This document shows positions 31,762 to 40,319 of a stretch of DNA of 45,995 nucleotides, piece by piece (positions within the stretch are counted from its first letter, which is position 1; each line of letters starts with the position of its first letter). Position numbers and translations under genes: made by a program. The notes under the pieces were generated by a model, which did no database searches, had not been told where the DNA came from, and saw only the letters and a program-made list of their open reading frames with translations. Source of the DNA: an uncultured Enterocloster sp. (GTDB lineage: Bacteria; Bacillota; Clostridia; Lachnospirales; Lachnospiraceae); assembly GCA_944383785.1 (NCBI GenBank), contig CALWQV010000012.1, positions 1-45,995 on the forward strand, written 5' to 3'.

Positions 31762-33186
31762 ATGGAAAAAGAAAGGCTTAAAAGTCTGATTTACATCATA
31801 CTTCCGGTTTTGGGAACCGTATTTGTGTGCTGGTATATTACCCAGGCCACCTGCGATGTGGTCTACTCCGACTACATACGGCTGGTGAACAGCTACCTGC
31901 CCGACGTTTACGACCTGAAAAAGTTTCTGGTTCCCGATGTGCTGACCAGGATTCCCATTAATTACCTGGAGCGGATCATCAATGTGGAATTTTTCGGCTT
32001 TTCCGTAACCCTGGACCGGATGCTGGGGGCCGTTGGCTTGGGGCTTGCGGGCCTGGTCTTCGGCGCTTACTGCAAAAGGCGCAGGCTGGGGCTTATGTGG
32101 TTTGTGATCCTCATGGCGGTGATGTTCAGCCTGAACAAATGGGAGATGATTACCAACGGAAGCGGCTGGGCCCACTTCGCGGCCTTCGCGGGATTTTACT
32201 ACCATGAGCTGGTGCTGGACCGCTATTGGGCCGGGGAAGGGAAGAAGGGAGACGCTGCCCGGCTGTGTGTTCTCCCATGGCTGATCATTCTGGGGGCCGC
32301 AGGGCCATACGGGGCCAGTTATGCGGCGGTTCTGGTGGTTTCCTACACCTACTGCCTGATTCGCAGCCGCCAGAAGGGGGAGAAGCAGGAGGAAAAATGG
32401 TATCTCATCTGGTTTTTCTGCGCCCTGATTCCCTTGCTCCTCTACATCCTCAGCAATTCCTACGTGATCGAGGAACACGCCGGTGACACGGGACGGCCTC
32501 TGTGGGTGATTCTCATGGACAATCCCACCTTTCCCATCCGCTTTCTGCTGAAATCCTTTGCAGGCATTCTGGTGGGAGGCGAGGAGCTGACTGCCTGGAT
32601 GGACGCGGGCCTTCTCAGCAACAAGGCCTGCTACGGGCTGGGGGCATTCGTTATCTGCGGCTACCTGGCGGCCCTGTGGGTGAATATCCGCTGCCGCCTT
32701 TACGAAAAATACCTGATGCCTATGATGCTGCTTTTGGGCGGCGGCCTGAACCATCTGCTGGTATTTTTGACCCGGTATATTTTTGAGAAGGAGTCCTATG
32801 CCCTGAGTTCATCCCGCTATACCTTACAGTTTCAGGTGGGGATCTTCGGCATTCTTTTGACCTTTGCCCTGGCCCTCCAGATCGAGAAGCGTTTCTGGAT
32901 CGTGGGACGGGCCCTAGCGGCCATATTCGCGGTTGCAATCCTTTTGGGAAATGGTTATACTACTTATCATGAGCTGGAAATGGCTCCTTACCGCAAGGAG
33001 TGGTTTGAGGCCCGGGCAGAGCGGGCCCTTGAGGTTCCAGAGCTGACCGATGAGGAGTTTGAGGCCCAGGGGGACGAGCTGGCGGACTTTTTTGAGTACT
33101 GGAATGGAAATGAAAAAATCAGGAACGCATATCAGATTTTGCACGACAATCACTGGAATGTGTTCCGCAGTCAGGAGGAAGAATGA
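31762..33186 (+). CDS. Polytopic membrane protein, glycan-cluster associated
   Basis: A 474-residue protein with about ten hydrophobic segments. VVYSDYIRLVNSYLPDVYD in the first external loop carries acidic residues like GT-C enzymes, and NKWEMITNGSGWAHFAAF is a second conserved-looking loop. A short hydrophilic tail (about 415-474) ends the protein. ATG 31762 has CAGGAGAT upstream; a GTG at 31729 is the alternative and would add 11 residues. Function is inferred only from topology and operon: modification or assembly of the surface glycan. Confidence 0.6.
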   Translation: MEKERLKSLIYIILPVLGTVFVCWYITQATCDVVYSDYIRLVNSYLPDVYDLKKFLVPDVLTRIPINYLERIINVEFFGFSVTLDRMLGAVGLGLAGLVFGAYCKRRRLGLMWFVILMAVMFSLNKWEMITNGSGWAHFAAFAGFYYHELVLDRYWAGEGKKGDAARLCVLPWLIILGAAGPYGASYAAVLVVSYTYCLIRSRQKGEKQEEKWYLIWFFCALIPLLLYILSNSYVIEEHAGDTGRPLWVILMDNPTFPIRFLLKSFAGILVGGEELTAWMDAGLLSNKACYGLGAFVICGYLAALWVNIRCRLYEKYLMPMMLLLGGGLNHLLVFLTRYIFEKESYALSSSRYTLQFQVGIFGILLTFALALQIEKRFWIVGRALAAIFAVAILLGNGYTTYHELEMAPYRKEWFEARAERALEVPELTDEEFEAQGDELADFFEYWNGNEKIRNAYQILHDNHWNVFRSQEEE

Positions 33187-33962
33187 TGAAGGTGGTTATC
33201 TTGGCCGGCGGATTCGGGACCAGAATCAGCGAGGAAAGCCATTTAAAGCCAAAGCCCATGATCGAGATCGGGGAAAAGCCCATCCTCTGGCATATTATGA
33301 AGTATTACTCGGAATTTGGCTTCCACGACTTTGTAATCTGCCTAGGCTATAAGCAGTATGTGGTGAAGGAGTTTTTCGCGGACTATTTTCTGCACACCTC
33401 GGATGTGACCTTCGATTTGGCCAACAACCGGATGGAGGTTCACAATAATTACGCAGAGCCCTGGAAGGTAACCCTGGTGGATACGGGGCTTAATACCATG
33501 ACCGGCGGCCGGGTCAGGCGCATCCGCCCCTATGTGGGGGAGGAGCCCTTTATGCTGACTTACGGGGACGGAGTCAGCACCGTAGATCTGAAGGCGCTGC
33601 TGGAATTTCACCGCTCCCATGGAAAAACGGCCACCATTACCACGGTAAATATCGGCCAGATGAAGGGCGTGCTGGATATCGACGAGAACAATACGGTGCG
33701 CTCCTTTCGGGAAAAGGATGAGAGCGACGGCGTGCTGATCAACGGCGGCTTTATGGTGTTAAATCCGAAGATTTTTGATTATCTGGAGGATGATACCACC
33801 GTATTTGAGCAGGGTCCCATGCGGCGGCTGGCGGCGGAGGGAGAGCTGAAATCCTTCTACCACGATGGCTTCTGGCAGTGTATGGATACCCAGCGGGAGA
33901 TGAAGAAACTGGAGAGCTTGTGGCAGTCGGGCCGGGCCCCATGGAAGATCTGGAAGGACTAA
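33183..33962 (+). CDS. rfbF: Glucose-1-phosphate cytidylyltransferase
   Basis: A 259-residue nucleotidyltransferase. LAGGFGTRISEESHLKPKPMIEIG is the NTP-binding signature of RfbF, and MLTYGDGVSTVDL and FREKDESDGVLINGGFMV carry the metal and sugar contacts typical of the CDP-glucose enzymes. It makes CDP-glucose from glucose 1-phosphate and CTP, first step toward 3,6-dideoxyhexoses. The start overlaps the preceding stop (ATGA at 33183); a second ATG follows immediately. rfbG is four bases downstream. Confidence 0.95.
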   Translation: MMKVVILAGGFGTRISEESHLKPKPMIEIGEKPILWHIMKYYSEFGFHDFVICLGYKQYVVKEFFADYFLHTSDVTFDLANNRMEVHNNYAEPWKVTLVDTGLNTMTGGRVRRIRPYVGEEPFMLTYGDGVSTVDLKALLEFHRSHGKTATITTVNIGQMKGVLDIDENNTVRSFREKDESDGVLINGGFMVLNPKIFDYLEDDTTVFEQGPMRRLAAEGELKSFYHDGFWQCMDTQREMKKLESLWQSGRAPWKIWKD

Positions 33963-33966
33963 GGAT

Positions 33967-35043
33967 ATGGATTGGAAGACATTAGAGGAATTTTACAGAG
34001 GAAAACGGGTGCTTGTGACCGGGCATACGGGCTTTAAAGGCTCCTGGCTCTGCCGAATTCTGGCACTGGCCGGGGCCCAGGTGACGGGCTACAGCTTAAA
34101 GCCGCCTACATCCCCCAGCCTCTTTGAGACGGCGGGTATCGAAAAGGCTGTGTACAGCGTCATCGGAGACGTGCGTGATTTGGCCTATTTGAGGAAGGTA
34201 TTTGAGGAAGTCCGGCCCCAGATCGCCATCCACCTGGCGGCCCAGCCCATTGTGCGGGATTCCTACAAGGATCCGGTCTATACCTATGAGACGAATGTAA
34301 TGGGGACAGTTCATGTGCTGGAGTGCATCCGGCAGACGGACTGTGTGCGCTCCTTTTTGAATGTGACCACCGATAAGGTTTACGAAAACCGGGAGTGGGA
34401 GTACGGCTACCGGGAGACGGATCCCTTGGATGGCTATGATCCCTATTCCAACAGCAAGTCCTGCTCGGAGTTAGTGACCCACAGCTACAAAAAGTCCTTT
34501 TTTGAGGACGGCCGCTGCGCCATCTCCACCGCCCGGGCGGGAAATGTGATCGGCGGCGGGGACTTCGCCAATGACCGCATCATCCCCGACTGCGTGCGTG
34601 CGGTGAAGGAGGGGCAGCCCATCGGCGTGCGCAATCCATTTTCCACCCGCCCTTATCAGCTGGTGCTGGAGCCCCTGGGAGCCTACCTGGAAATCCTTAA
34701 GGGCCAGTGGGAGAATCCTGATTTGCAGGGCTATTATAATGTGGGGCCGGAAGATCAGGACTGCATCACCACCGGGCAGCTGGTGGATCTCTTTTGCCAG
34801 AGCTGGGGACCCGAGGCAAGGTGGGAGAACCAGGCTGTGGGTGGGCCCCACGAGGCTAACTTTTTAAAGCTGGATTGTTCCCATATAAAGAAGATCTTCG
34901 GCTGGAAGCCCAGAACCGGTGTCCGGGAGGCGGTGAAGGAGACGGCCTGCTGGTATCGGACCTGGTTAGAGGGCGGGGATGTGCTGTCTTTGATGGATGA
35001 GCAGATTCGGAGCTTTTTCGAAAAGACGCCGTCAGATTTATAA
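33967..35043 (+). CDS. rfbG: CDP-glucose 4,6-dehydratase
   Basis: A 358-residue short-chain dehydrogenase/reductase. The NAD site is GHTGFKG (19-25), the catalytic pair is Y160-x3-K164 (PYSNSK), and TTDKVYEN with the Thr-Asp-Lys dehydratase triad precedes it. It converts CDP-glucose to CDP-4-keto-6-deoxyglucose. AAGGAT precedes the ATG. Between rfbF and rfbH its role is clear. Confidence 0.95.
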   Translation: MDWKTLEEFYRGKRVLVTGHTGFKGSWLCRILALAGAQVTGYSLKPPTSPSLFETAGIEKAVYSVIGDVRDLAYLRKVFEEVRPQIAIHLAAQPIVRDSYKDPVYTYETNVMGTVHVLECIRQTDCVRSFLNVTTDKVYENREWEYGYRETDPLDGYDPYSNSKSCSELVTHSYKKSFFEDGRCAISTARAGNVIGGGDFANDRIIPDCVRAVKEGQPIGVRNPFSTRPYQLVLEPLGAYLEILKGQWENPDLQGYYNVGPEDQDCITTGQLVDLFCQSWGPEARWENQAVGGPHEANFLKLDCSHIKKIFGWKPRTGVREAVKETACWYRTWLEGGDVLSLMDEQIRSFFEKTPSDL

Positions 35044-35098
35044 CAGTCCGGCAGATCTTTGAAATCAAGCGCCTGCTAGGCGCGGAATGGAGATTACT

Positions 35099-36454
35099 AT
35101 GTTTGAAAATAAAACCGAGGCCCAGGCCAGGAAAGAAATCCTGGAGCTGGTGGCGGGCTACTGCGAAGCCTTTCATAATCATAAAAAGCCCTTTGAGGAA
35201 GGAGATCGGATTTCCTACGCCTCCCGCGTCTACGACAGCCGGGAGATGGTAAACCTGGTGGACAGCTCCTTGGATTTCTGGCTGACTGCGGGGCGTTATA
35301 CTGATGAATTTGAGAAAAAGATGGCGGAATACCTGGGAGTGAAATTCTGCTCCGTTACCAATTCCGGATCATCCGCCAATCTGCTGGCCTTTATGGCCCT
35401 TACATCCCCGCTGTTAGGGGAGCGCAGAGTGAAGCGGGGGGATGAGGTGATCACCGTGGCCTGCGGCTTCCCCACTACCGTAGCGCCTATGATCCAGTAT
35501 GGGGCGGTTCCGGTGTTTGTGGATGTGACCATCCCTCAGTACAATATCGACGTGGACGTGCTGGAAGCGGCTTATTCTCCCAAAACTAAGGCGGTGATGA
35601 TTGCTCACACCCTGGGAAATCCCTTTGACTTAAACGTGGTTCTGGCCTTCTGCCGTCGCCATAACCTTTGGCTGGTGGAGGACAACTGCGATGCCCTGGG
35701 AAGCCTTTACACTGTAAAAACGGAAAATGGGGAGGAGACGAAGCTGACGGGAACCATCGGAGATATTGGCACCTCCAGTTTTTACCCGGCTCACCACATG
35801 ACCATGGGCGAGGGGGGAGCGGTCTATACCAATGATCCGCTGCTCAATAAGATCGTCCGCTCCTTCCGCGACTGGGGACGGGACTGCGTCTGCCCGCCGG
35901 GACAGGACAATACCTGCCATCACCGTTTTGACCGGGTTTATGGTGAACTGCCTTTAGGCTATGACCACAAATACGTCTACTCCCATTTCGGCTATAATCT
36001 GAAGGTGACGGATATGCAGGCCGCTATCGGCTGCGCCCAGCTGGAAAAGCTGCCTTATTTCACCCAGCGCCGCAGGGAGAACTTCGCCCGTTTAAAGGAA
36101 GGCTTAAAGGGAACAGAAGGACAGCTGATCTTGCCGGAGGCCTGCCCCGGTTCCGACCCCAGCTGGTTCGGCTTCCTTATCACCTGCAAGGAGGGCGTGG
36201 ACCGTGGAAAGCTGGTGGATTATATTGAAAGCCACGGCGTTCAGACGCGGATGCTTTTCGCGGGAAATCTGACTAAGCACCCCTGCTTTGACCTGCTGCG
36301 TCAGGAGGAAGGAAGCTATCGCATCTGCGGAAGCCTTAAATGTACGGATCGGATTATGGAGCAGACCTTCTGGCTGGGGCTTTATCCCGGCATGACGGAG
36401 GCCATGATCGACTACATGGCAAAGACGGTGCGGGAAGGACTGAAAGAGGTTTAA
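35099..36454 (+). CDS. rfbH: CDP-4-keto-6-deoxyglucose 3-dehydrase (E1)
   Basis: A 451-residue PLP-fold protein that removes the 3-hydroxyl from CDP-4-keto-6-deoxyglucose. As in E1, the usual PLP-binding Lys is replaced by His (H232 in FYPAHHMTMGEGG), so it uses PMP dehydratase chemistry. Cysteines C263-x-C265-x7-C273, with C197 upstream, match the [2Fe-2S] ligands of E1, showing electron-transfer chemistry is kept. The E3 reductase (rfbI) normally needed to supply electrons is not in the window, nor is an abe/prt/asc-type finishing enzyme. GGAG six bases before ATG 35099 favours it over ATG 35087. Confidence 0.93.
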   Translation: MFENKTEAQARKEILELVAGYCEAFHNHKKPFEEGDRISYASRVYDSREMVNLVDSSLDFWLTAGRYTDEFEKKMAEYLGVKFCSVTNSGSSANLLAFMALTSPLLGERRVKRGDEVITVACGFPTTVAPMIQYGAVPVFVDVTIPQYNIDVDVLEAAYSPKTKAVMIAHTLGNPFDLNVVLAFCRRHNLWLVEDNCDALGSLYTVKTENGEETKLTGTIGDIGTSSFYPAHHMTMGEGGAVYTNDPLLNKIVRSFRDWGRDCVCPPGQDNTCHHRFDRVYGELPLGYDHKYVYSHFGYNLKVTDMQAAIGCAQLEKLPYFTQRRRENFARLKEGLKGTEGQLILPEACPGSDPSWFGFLITCKEGVDRGKLVDYIESHGVQTRMLFAGNLTKHPCFDLLRQEEGSYRICGSLKCTDRIMEQTFWLGLYPGMTEAMIDYMAKTVREGLKEV

Positions 36455-36470
36455 GGAGACGGGAACGCAT

Positions 36471-37307
36471 ATGGAATATGATATGGAGGCGGTCCATGAG
36501 GCCAGCCTGGAAATTTTAAAGGAGATTGACCGCATCTGCCGGAAATACAAAATCCGTTACGGCCTGGACGCGGGCACTCTCATCGGGGCGGTCCGCCACG
36601 GCGGTTTTATCCCATGGGATGACGACGCGGACGTGGCCATGACTAGAAGCCAGTACGAGGCCTTCCGCAAGGTGGCGGGGCGGGAGCTGCCGCCTCATAT
36701 GGAGCTTGTGGAGCCGGACAGTTTCAGAGGGGGAAAGGCATTTTACGATTTCACCCCCCGTATTATTTATCAGAACAGCCGCTGCCACGAGGATACGGAG
36801 GAGATGGCCTTTTACGAGGGGAAGCTGAACCATATCTGGGTGGATATTTTTACCATTGATCGGCTGCCGGCGGGGAAGCTTGGAATCTGGTGGACGAAAT
36901 TTCTGCAGAAGGCGGTGTACGGCCTGGCCATGGGCCACCGCTACCATCTGGACTATGGGAAATACAGCCTGCTCCACAAGATTTTTGTGGGGGGCCTGGC
37001 CACGGCGGGGAGGCTGATCCCCATGAAGGTGATTTTCCGGCTCCAGGACGCCATCTCAAAAAAGGACCGAAAGAGCAGGGGAAGGCTGCGCTATTACAGC
37101 ACTTATCAGCCGGATTTTATGTACGTGACGGTGGACAAGGACTGGTGCGACCAGGTGGAGGATATGGACTTTGAGGATACCAGGCTCATGGTTCCAAAGG
37201 GCTGGGATCCCATTCTGACGGAGGTTTATGGCGATTATATGAAGCTTCCGCCTAAGGAAAAGCGGGTGCCGACCCATTCCACCCGCCAGATTCAGATTTG
37301 GCGCTGA
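36471..37307 (+). CDS. LicD-family phosphotransferase
   Basis: A 278-residue LicD protein. YGLDAGTLIGAVRHGGFIPWDDDADVAM is the family core: a GT(L/A)(I/L)G loop and the metal-binding D-D-D-x-D cluster of a nucleotidyltransferase-like fold. LicD enzymes transfer phosphocholine or other phospho-alcohols from CDP precursors onto surface glycans; no licC or choline kinase is here, so the phospho-group is unknown. AAGGAG lies before the ATG. It follows rfbH by 16 bases in the same operon. Confidence 0.92.
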   Translation: MEYDMEAVHEASLEILKEIDRICRKYKIRYGLDAGTLIGAVRHGGFIPWDDDADVAMTRSQYEAFRKVAGRELPPHMELVEPDSFRGGKAFYDFTPRIIYQNSRCHEDTEEMAFYEGKLNHIWVDIFTIDRLPAGKLGIWWTKFLQKAVYGLAMGHRYHLDYGKYSLLHKIFVGGLATAGRLIPMKVIFRLQDAISKKDRKSRGRLRYYSTYQPDFMYVTVDKDWCDQVEDMDFEDTRLMVPKGWDPILTEVYGDYMKLPPKEKRVPTHSTRQIQIWR

Positions 37308-37345
37308 GGGCGGCAGTAAGACGAGAAAGGAAGTAGCAGGAAGGG

Positions 37346-38293
37346 ATGGACAGGAAACGAGTATCGGTTGTGGTATCCGTCTACAATGAGGAAAAAGCCC
37401 TGGGGGAATTTTACGCGGAAACTCTAAAGGTGCTTTTGGGGCTGGATTGGGACTATGAGCTGGTCTTTGTCAACGACGGCAGCAGGGATGGGAGCCTTGA
37501 AATTTTAAAGGAGCTGGCAGGGGAAAACCACAGGGTCAAGCTGGTCAGCTTTTCCCGCAATTTCGGCCACGAAGCGGCGATGATCGCGGGGCTTGACTAC
37601 AGCACAGGAGATGTGATCATCTGTATGGACGCGGACCTTCAGCACCCGCCGGAGTGCATTCCGGAGATCTTAAAAAAGATCGAGGAAGGCTTCCATGTGA
37701 TTACCATGGTCCGCACGAAGAACCGCTCCGCCGGAAAGATCAAAAACATCACATCCTCCGGCTTTTACTGGGTGATTAACCATATTTCCGACGTCCATCT
37801 GGAGCCAAACGCCTCGGATTTCTTTGCGGTCAGCAGCCACGCAGCCCGGGTGTTAAGGAGCAATTACCGGGAAAAGGTGCGGTTTTTGCGGGGGTACGTG
37901 CAGAACATCGGCTTTGCCCGTACAAACCTCACTTACGAGGCCAGGGCGCGGGTGGCGGGGGAGAGCAAATACAGCTTAAAAAAGCTGTTTACATTTTCCA
38001 TCAATACCATACTCTGCTTCTCCAATATGCCTTTAAAGCTGGGGATCTACGCGGGGATCTTCTCCGGGCTTTTGGGCCTGGGGGTGATGATCTACACCCT
38101 TTTTACCAGAGGCGGCGCGCCCAGCGGCTACGCCACCATCGTGGTGTTGATCTGCTTTATGTTCGCCATGATGTTTTTCCTCATTGGAATCATCGGGGAA
38201 TATATCGCAATCCTTTTCACAGAGTTAAAGGATCGGCCGGTGTATATTGTGGACGAGATGAGGAATCTGGACAATGGCCAGGGCCAATCATAA
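37346..38293 (+). CDS. GT2 polyprenyl-phosphate glycosyltransferase (GtrB/DPM1-like)
   Basis: A 315-residue protein. The catalytic domain (about 1-225) has VSVVVSVYNEE, VNDGSRDGS, SFSRNFGHEAA and the metal motif CMDADLQHPPE, all typical of GtrB and dolichol-phosphate mannose synthases. Two membrane segments (about 232-253 and 266-290) anchor the C-terminus. It loads glucose or mannose onto a polyprenyl phosphate; the two GT-C-like proteins upstream are natural users of that donor on the outer face. It is the last gene of the operon, 9 bases before a strong terminator. Confidence 0.92.
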   Translation: MDRKRVSVVVSVYNEEKALGEFYAETLKVLLGLDWDYELVFVNDGSRDGSLEILKELAGENHRVKLVSFSRNFGHEAAMIAGLDYSTGDVIICMDADLQHPPECIPEILKKIEEGFHVITMVRTKNRSAGKIKNITSSGFYWVINHISDVHLEPNASDFFAVSSHAARVLRSNYREKVRFLRGYVQNIGFARTNLTYEARARVAGESKYSLKKLFTFSINTILCFSNMPLKLGIYAGIFSGLLGLGVMIYTLFTRGGAPSGYATIVVLICFMFAMMFFLIGIIGEYIAILFTELKDRPVYIVDEMRNLDNGQGQS

Positions 38294-38301
38294 TTTGAAA
38301 G

Positions 38302-38328
38302 AAAAAGCATCCGGAGGGGTGCTTTTTT
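38302..38328 (+). terminator. Rho-independent terminator of the glycan operon
   Basis: AAAAAGCATCC (38302-38312) pairs with GGGTGCTTTTT (38317-38327) around a GGAG loop, with one G-T wobble, and ends in a run of six T. It closes the run of genes from wzt. Confidence 0.9.
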
Positions 38329-38369
38329 CCCTTTAGAGATGCTTTACAAAAACTTCAGATTTCCTTCCG

Positions 38370-38398
38370 TTGACAATTCAGGCCAAATGTGGTTTACT
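38370..38398 (+). promoter_or_regulatory. Promoter of the tetR-tolC operon
   Basis: A perfect -35 TTGACA (38370-38375), 17 bases, then TTTACT (38393-38398); TTATAA directly after is an alternative -10. The start would fall at about 38405, next to the palindrome at 38408. Confidence 0.65.
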
Positions 38399-38407
38399 TT
38401 ATAAGAG

Positions 38408-38420
38408 TGACAGGTTGTCA
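38408..38420. promoter_or_regulatory. Candidate TetR operator
   Basis: TGACAGGTTGTCA is a palindrome of TGACA/TGTCA arms with a three-base centre. It covers the expected transcription start and lies 20 bases before the tetR ATG, where binding would block the promoter (autoregulation inferred). Confidence 0.5.
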
Positions 38421-38440
38421 TGATTGGAGGGAGCGATGAT

Positions 38441-39064
38441 ATGCCAACCCAGCGTTTTTTGAATTTAAAGGAGGAGAAGCGCAAGGCGATTTTAGACGCC
38501 GCCGTTCACGAGTTTTCCAGGACCTCCTACTCCGGCGCTTCCATTAACCGGATTATCAAGGAGGCGGATATTTCCAGAGGCAGCTTTTACACATATTTTG
38601 AGGATAAGGACGATCTTCTGGGCTGTCTCATCAGCGGTTTTAAGGAGAAGTGCCGCAGACGGATCTTAAAAGAACTGGATCAGTGCCAGGGAGATCCTTT
38701 TGAGACGGCCTGCAGGCTGTTAAAGGAGATTATGGAGGACGAGAAGTCCGGGGACGCTTACGCCTTGTATAAAAATTCCCTGATGGAGCTGAATATGGTG
38801 CATCAGAACCAGCTGCTGGGGATGGAGAATTTCGGTTCTGGCGGCGAGGAACAGCTGGCCTTTCTTCGGGAGCTGCTGGCCCGCATGGACCGAACCTGTT
38901 TCCCGGTAGAAGATGAGGAAAGGGCGGCCTGCCTCTTAGAGCTGATGTTTGTGATCGCGGTCAAGGCGGTTACCGCATACTATATGGGTACGGCGGGAGA
39001 GAAGGAGATTTTAAGGTCAGCTAGAAACCAAATGAATATTTTAAGGAGCGGGGCATTTGCTTGA
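38441..39064 (+). CDS. TetR/AcrR-family regulator
   Basis: A 207-residue repressor-type regulator. The N-terminal helix-turn-helix reads KRKAILDAAVHEFSRTSYSGASINRIIKEADISRGSFYTYFEDKDDLL, as in TetR/AcrR proteins; the rest is a helical ligand domain of no assignable specificity. GGAGG sits ten bases before ATG 38441; an ATG at 38420 falls in the operator and is rejected. It is followed by two TolC-like genes on the same strand, so it probably controls an efflux or secretion function. Confidence 0.9.
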   Translation: MPTQRFLNLKEEKRKAILDAAVHEFSRTSYSGASINRIIKEADISRGSFYTYFEDKDDLLGCLISGFKEKCRRRILKELDQCQGDPFETACRLLKEIMEDEKSGDAYALYKNSLMELNMVHQNQLLGMENFGSGGEEQLAFLRELLARMDRTCFPVEDEERAACLLELMFVIAVKAVTAYYMGTAGEKEILRSARNQMNILRSGAFA

Positions 39065-39093
39065 GGCCCCGGAAGCAAAAAGGAGAGATCATC

Positions 39094-40302
39094 ATGAAGG
39101 AATACAGAAAAAGAGCAGCCCTGGCCCTGGCAGCCCTGATGGCGGCATCGGCTCCGGGGGCAGTTTTCGCGGCGGATCATCCCGACGAACGCTTTGAAAA
39201 GCCGGAGGCTCCCCGCCCGGACTATAACCAGGATTTAAGCCCTTCCTTTGCCTATTCGGAGGAAAAGTGGGCTTCCCTGCGGGACAATGTGATGGAGTAC
39301 GGGGAGCTGGCGGACCTGATCCATGAGTATAACCCCACGGTGCGCAGCAACCGGTCCTCTTATAATGATATGAGGAATAAGGATTTGAATGATGTTTATG
39401 ACGAGCTGATGCAGGACGTGAACGATATCTGGGATATGGCGGACGATGCGGCGGCCAACGATGATTTTATCACAGAAGCCAGCCGAAATTTCAGCGCTAA
39501 TTCCTTGGCCCAGCAGGCGGACAACAACTACCAGGATCCAGAGATGCAGAAGCTCCAGTACGACCAGACGGAGGCGAATCTGGTTTATCAGGCCCAGCAG
39601 CTGATGAGTACCTACGAGCAGGCGGGCTATAACCTGTCCTATCTTCAGAATACAAAGAGCCTGCTGGAAACCCAGTACAACGTCGTCCAGGCTCAGAGAA
39701 ACGTAGGCATGGCCACGGATACGGACGTGCTGAACGCCCAAAAAAGCGTCCAGGATCAGGAGGCTTCCATCCTCTCCGCCCAGAAATCGGCGGATAACGT
39801 CCACCGCCAGCTGTGCCTGATGCTGGGCTGGCAGGCGGACGCCCAGCCGGAGATTAAGCCTCTGCCGGAGCCGGATTTAAGCCGCATTAACGCCATGAAC
39901 CCCTCTGCGGATCTGGCAAAGGCAGTAGCCAACAATTATGACGTCCGCTACAACACGAAGAAAAAGGACAATGTCACCACTCAGGAATTAAAGGAATCCG
40001 TCCAGGCCACCATCGACAACGCGGCGGATACGGTGGCCCGCTCCTTAAACAGCCAGTACAATACGGTGCTGACCGCCAGGGACGCCCTGAACACAGCTCA
40101 GTCCCAGCTGGTATTAGCCCAGACCAATTTAAATACAGCCGCCGCCCAGCTGGCAGTGGGGACCATCACCCAGGCGGAGTATCAGAGCAGTGAGAACAGC
40201 CTCCAGTCGGCAGAGAACGGAGTCCGCTCCGCCAAGCTTCAGCTTCAGCTGGCCATGGACGCCTATGACTGGATCGTCAATGGACTGACCCTGTCCAATT
40301 AA
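39094..40302 (+). CDS. TolC-like secreted protein (first of tandem pair)
   Basis: A 402-residue exported protein: signal peptide about 1-27 (MKEYRKRAALALAALMAASAPGAVFA), then long helices rich in Gln, Asn, Ala and Ser. ANLVYQAQQLMSTYEQA and the repeat-like LETQYNVVQAQRNVGMATDTDVLNAQKSVQDQ show the paired-helix TolC/outer membrane efflux pattern, the latter recurring near the end (AAAQLAVGTITQAEYQSSENSLQ). TolC forms an outer-membrane channel in diderms; in monoderm clostridia such proteins are known but their role is unclear. AAGGAG lies before ATG 39094. No ABC or adaptor partner is adjacent. Confidence 0.78.
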   Translation: MKEYRKRAALALAALMAASAPGAVFAADHPDERFEKPEAPRPDYNQDLSPSFAYSEEKWASLRDNVMEYGELADLIHEYNPTVRSNRSSYNDMRNKDLNDVYDELMQDVNDIWDMADDAAANDDFITEASRNFSANSLAQQADNNYQDPEMQKLQYDQTEANLVYQAQQLMSTYEQAGYNLSYLQNTKSLLETQYNVVQAQRNVGMATDTDVLNAQKSVQDQEASILSAQKSADNVHRQLCLMLGWQADAQPEIKPLPEPDLSRINAMNPSADLAKAVANNYDVRYNTKKKDNVTTQELKESVQATIDNAADTVARSLNSQYNTVLTARDALNTAQSQLVLAQTNLNTAAAQLAVGTITQAEYQSSENSLQSAENGVRSAKLQLQLAMDAYDWIVNGLTLSN

Positions 40303-40319
40303 GGAAGGAAGGGATTCGG

